NCBI GenBank assembly: GCA_964528035.1
Contig: CAZGQY010000200.1
Coordinates: 1 to 7,089 of the forward strand
Reading direction: 5' to 3'
Length of the DNA stretch: 7,089 nt
DNA from: CAZGQY01 sp964528035
Lineage (GTDB): Bacteria; Pseudomonadota; Gammaproteobacteria; Methylococcales; UBA1147
This document shows, piece by piece, positions 6,683-7,089 of this stretch (position 1 is the first letter of the stretch; each line of letters starts with the position of its first letter). The notes beneath the pieces are model-generated. The model did not search any database and was not told where the DNA came from. It worked only from the letters and a program-made list of their open reading frames with translations. Made by a program: the position numbers and the translations under genes.

Positions 6683-6993
6683 TGGACGCTTTTGTTTGGA
6701 TTGGTTTCTGTGCAATATTCCTGTTGCAGTAGCCAAAATACTCAAAAGTGGTTATCCATTTTTATATAGGCACTGTTTCTAAATTGCTAGAGGAGCTTCC
6801 TGCAGTTTATAGATTTTAACAGCGAGAGCATAGTCGGGTGGTTATGAATCTATCCATGAAAGTTGAACAGAAGAGAGAGTTCGTTAGAGATGTTTAATAG
6901 GCACTTCTTTTTATCGAGATAAATTCCTAATAACCATTTTCCTATTCGATGAAATTAATTCTCAATTAATCTCCTGGTCTTTGTCGACCGGAA
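6683..6993. other. Gene-poor spacer between trpD-trpC and the tRNA-Asn promoter
   Basis: About 310 nt with no supported gene. I found no GC-rich hairpin followed by a T-run that would terminate the trp transcript; TGCAA (6711-6715) and TTGCA (6724-6728) are complementary but too short. A 17-codon frame at 6844-6897 has no recognisable content. The last 40 nt become AT-rich and hold a small inverted repeat, then a short GGTC/GACC dyad (6976-6979 and 6986-6989) directly upstream of the tRNA promoter. Confidence 0.6.
6954..6970. repeat. AT-rich inverted repeat upstream of the tRNA promoter
   Basis: ATTAATT (6954-6960) and AATTAAT (6964-6970) are perfect reverse complements around CTC. The repeat ends 23 nt upstream of the -35 hexamer of the tRNA promoter, slightly further out than a classical UP element but within the zone where stable-RNA promoters often bind activators such as Fis. 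AT-rich symmetry of this length also arises by chance. Confidence 0.3.
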
Positions 6994-7022
6994 TTGACCA
7001 AGCCCAATAATATTCGTACAAT
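6994..7022 (+). promoter_or_regulatory. Sigma70 promoter for tRNA-Asn
   Basis: The -35 box TTGACC (6994-6999, 5 of 6 consensus) and -10 box TACAAT (7017-7022, 5 of 6) are separated by exactly 17 nt. The -10 is followed by a GC-rich discriminator (ACGCCGG, 7023-7029), a feature of stable-RNA promoters under stringent (ppGpp) control. Transcription should begin near 7029-7031, leaving a leader of about 10 nt before the mature tRNA at 7041. This is the best promoter visible in the window. Confidence 0.8.
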
Positions 7023-7040
7023 ACGCCGGATAAATTTTAT

Positions 7041-7089
7041 TCCCCTGTAGCTCAGTTGGTAGAGCGGGTGACTGTTAATCACTAGGTCG
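7041..7089 (+). tRNA. tRNA-Asn (anticodon GTT), truncated by the window end
   Basis: The first 49 nt of a tRNA gene. The acceptor 5' strand TCCCCTG (7041-7047) is followed by TA and a D arm beginning GCTCAGTTGGTAGAGC (7050-7065). The anticodon stem GGTGA/TCACT (7067-7071 and 7079-7083, one G-T pair) closes the loop CTGTTAA with anticodon GTT at 7074-7076, which reads AAC/AAT. The sequence closely follows E. coli tRNA-Asn as remembered. The window ends in the variable loop, so the T arm, acceptor 3' strand and any encoded CCA cannot be seen. It has its own promoter and is independent of the trp genes. Confidence 0.94.

Noticed and set aside
6844..6897. 17-codon frame in the spacer downstream of trpD-trpC.
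   Set aside because: It has no ribosome-binding site at proper spacing, no recognisable motif and a length expected by chance.

Overview
The window looks like chromosomal DNA from a non-enteric gammaproteobacterium of moderate GC. This rests on how closely Rpe, TrpE and TrpG resemble Pseudomonas- and enteric-type proteins as I remember them, and on the order rpe-gph-trpE, which also occurs in Pseudomonas. No species can be named from the sequence alone. I see no phage, IS, CRISPR or defence module; this is core metabolism with one unusual gene architecture.

Layout: (1) 1-104 is an upstream region with a 7-bp inverted repeat. (2) 105-839 is an orphan periplasmic solute-binding protein of the SBP_bac_3 type. 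(3) 1067-2415 holds rpe and gph, 2 nt apart. (4) 2416-2515 is a 100-nt gap before trpE; it contains a possible 18-codon leader peptide with two Trp codons but no convincing attenuator hairpin. (5) 2516-4593 holds trpE and trpG, joined by a TGATG stop/start overlap with a strong Shine-Dalgarno in front of trpG. (6) 4594-4780 is a 187-nt gap with a weak dyad. (7) 4781-6682 is a single 633-codon frame carrying a complete TrpD (anthranilate phosphoribosyltransferase) followed by a complete TrpC (indole-3-glycerol phosphate synthase). (8) 6683-6993 is a gene-poor spacer. (9) 6994-7089 is a near-consensus sigma70 promoter and the first 49 nt of a tRNA-Asn(GTT), cut off by the window end.

Together trpE, trpG and the trpD-trpC fusion take chorismate to anthranilate (TrpE/TrpG), anthranilate to phosphoribosyl-anthranilate (TrpD domain) and carboxyphenylaminodeoxyribulose-phosphate to indole-3-glycerol phosphate (TrpC domain). 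The intervening isomerase (TrpF) and tryptophan synthase (TrpBA) are not in the window. Rpe (pentose phosphate pathway) and Gph (2-phosphoglycolate salvage) precede them in the same direction. All identified genes are on the + strand.

The most unusual observation is the TrpD-TrpC fusion, which joins non-consecutive pathway steps through a Ser/Thr/Ala/Gln-containing linker of about 28 residues. Next are the Trp-codon-bearing short frame before trpE and the lack of recognisable Shine-Dalgarno sequences at rpe, trpE and the fusion gene.
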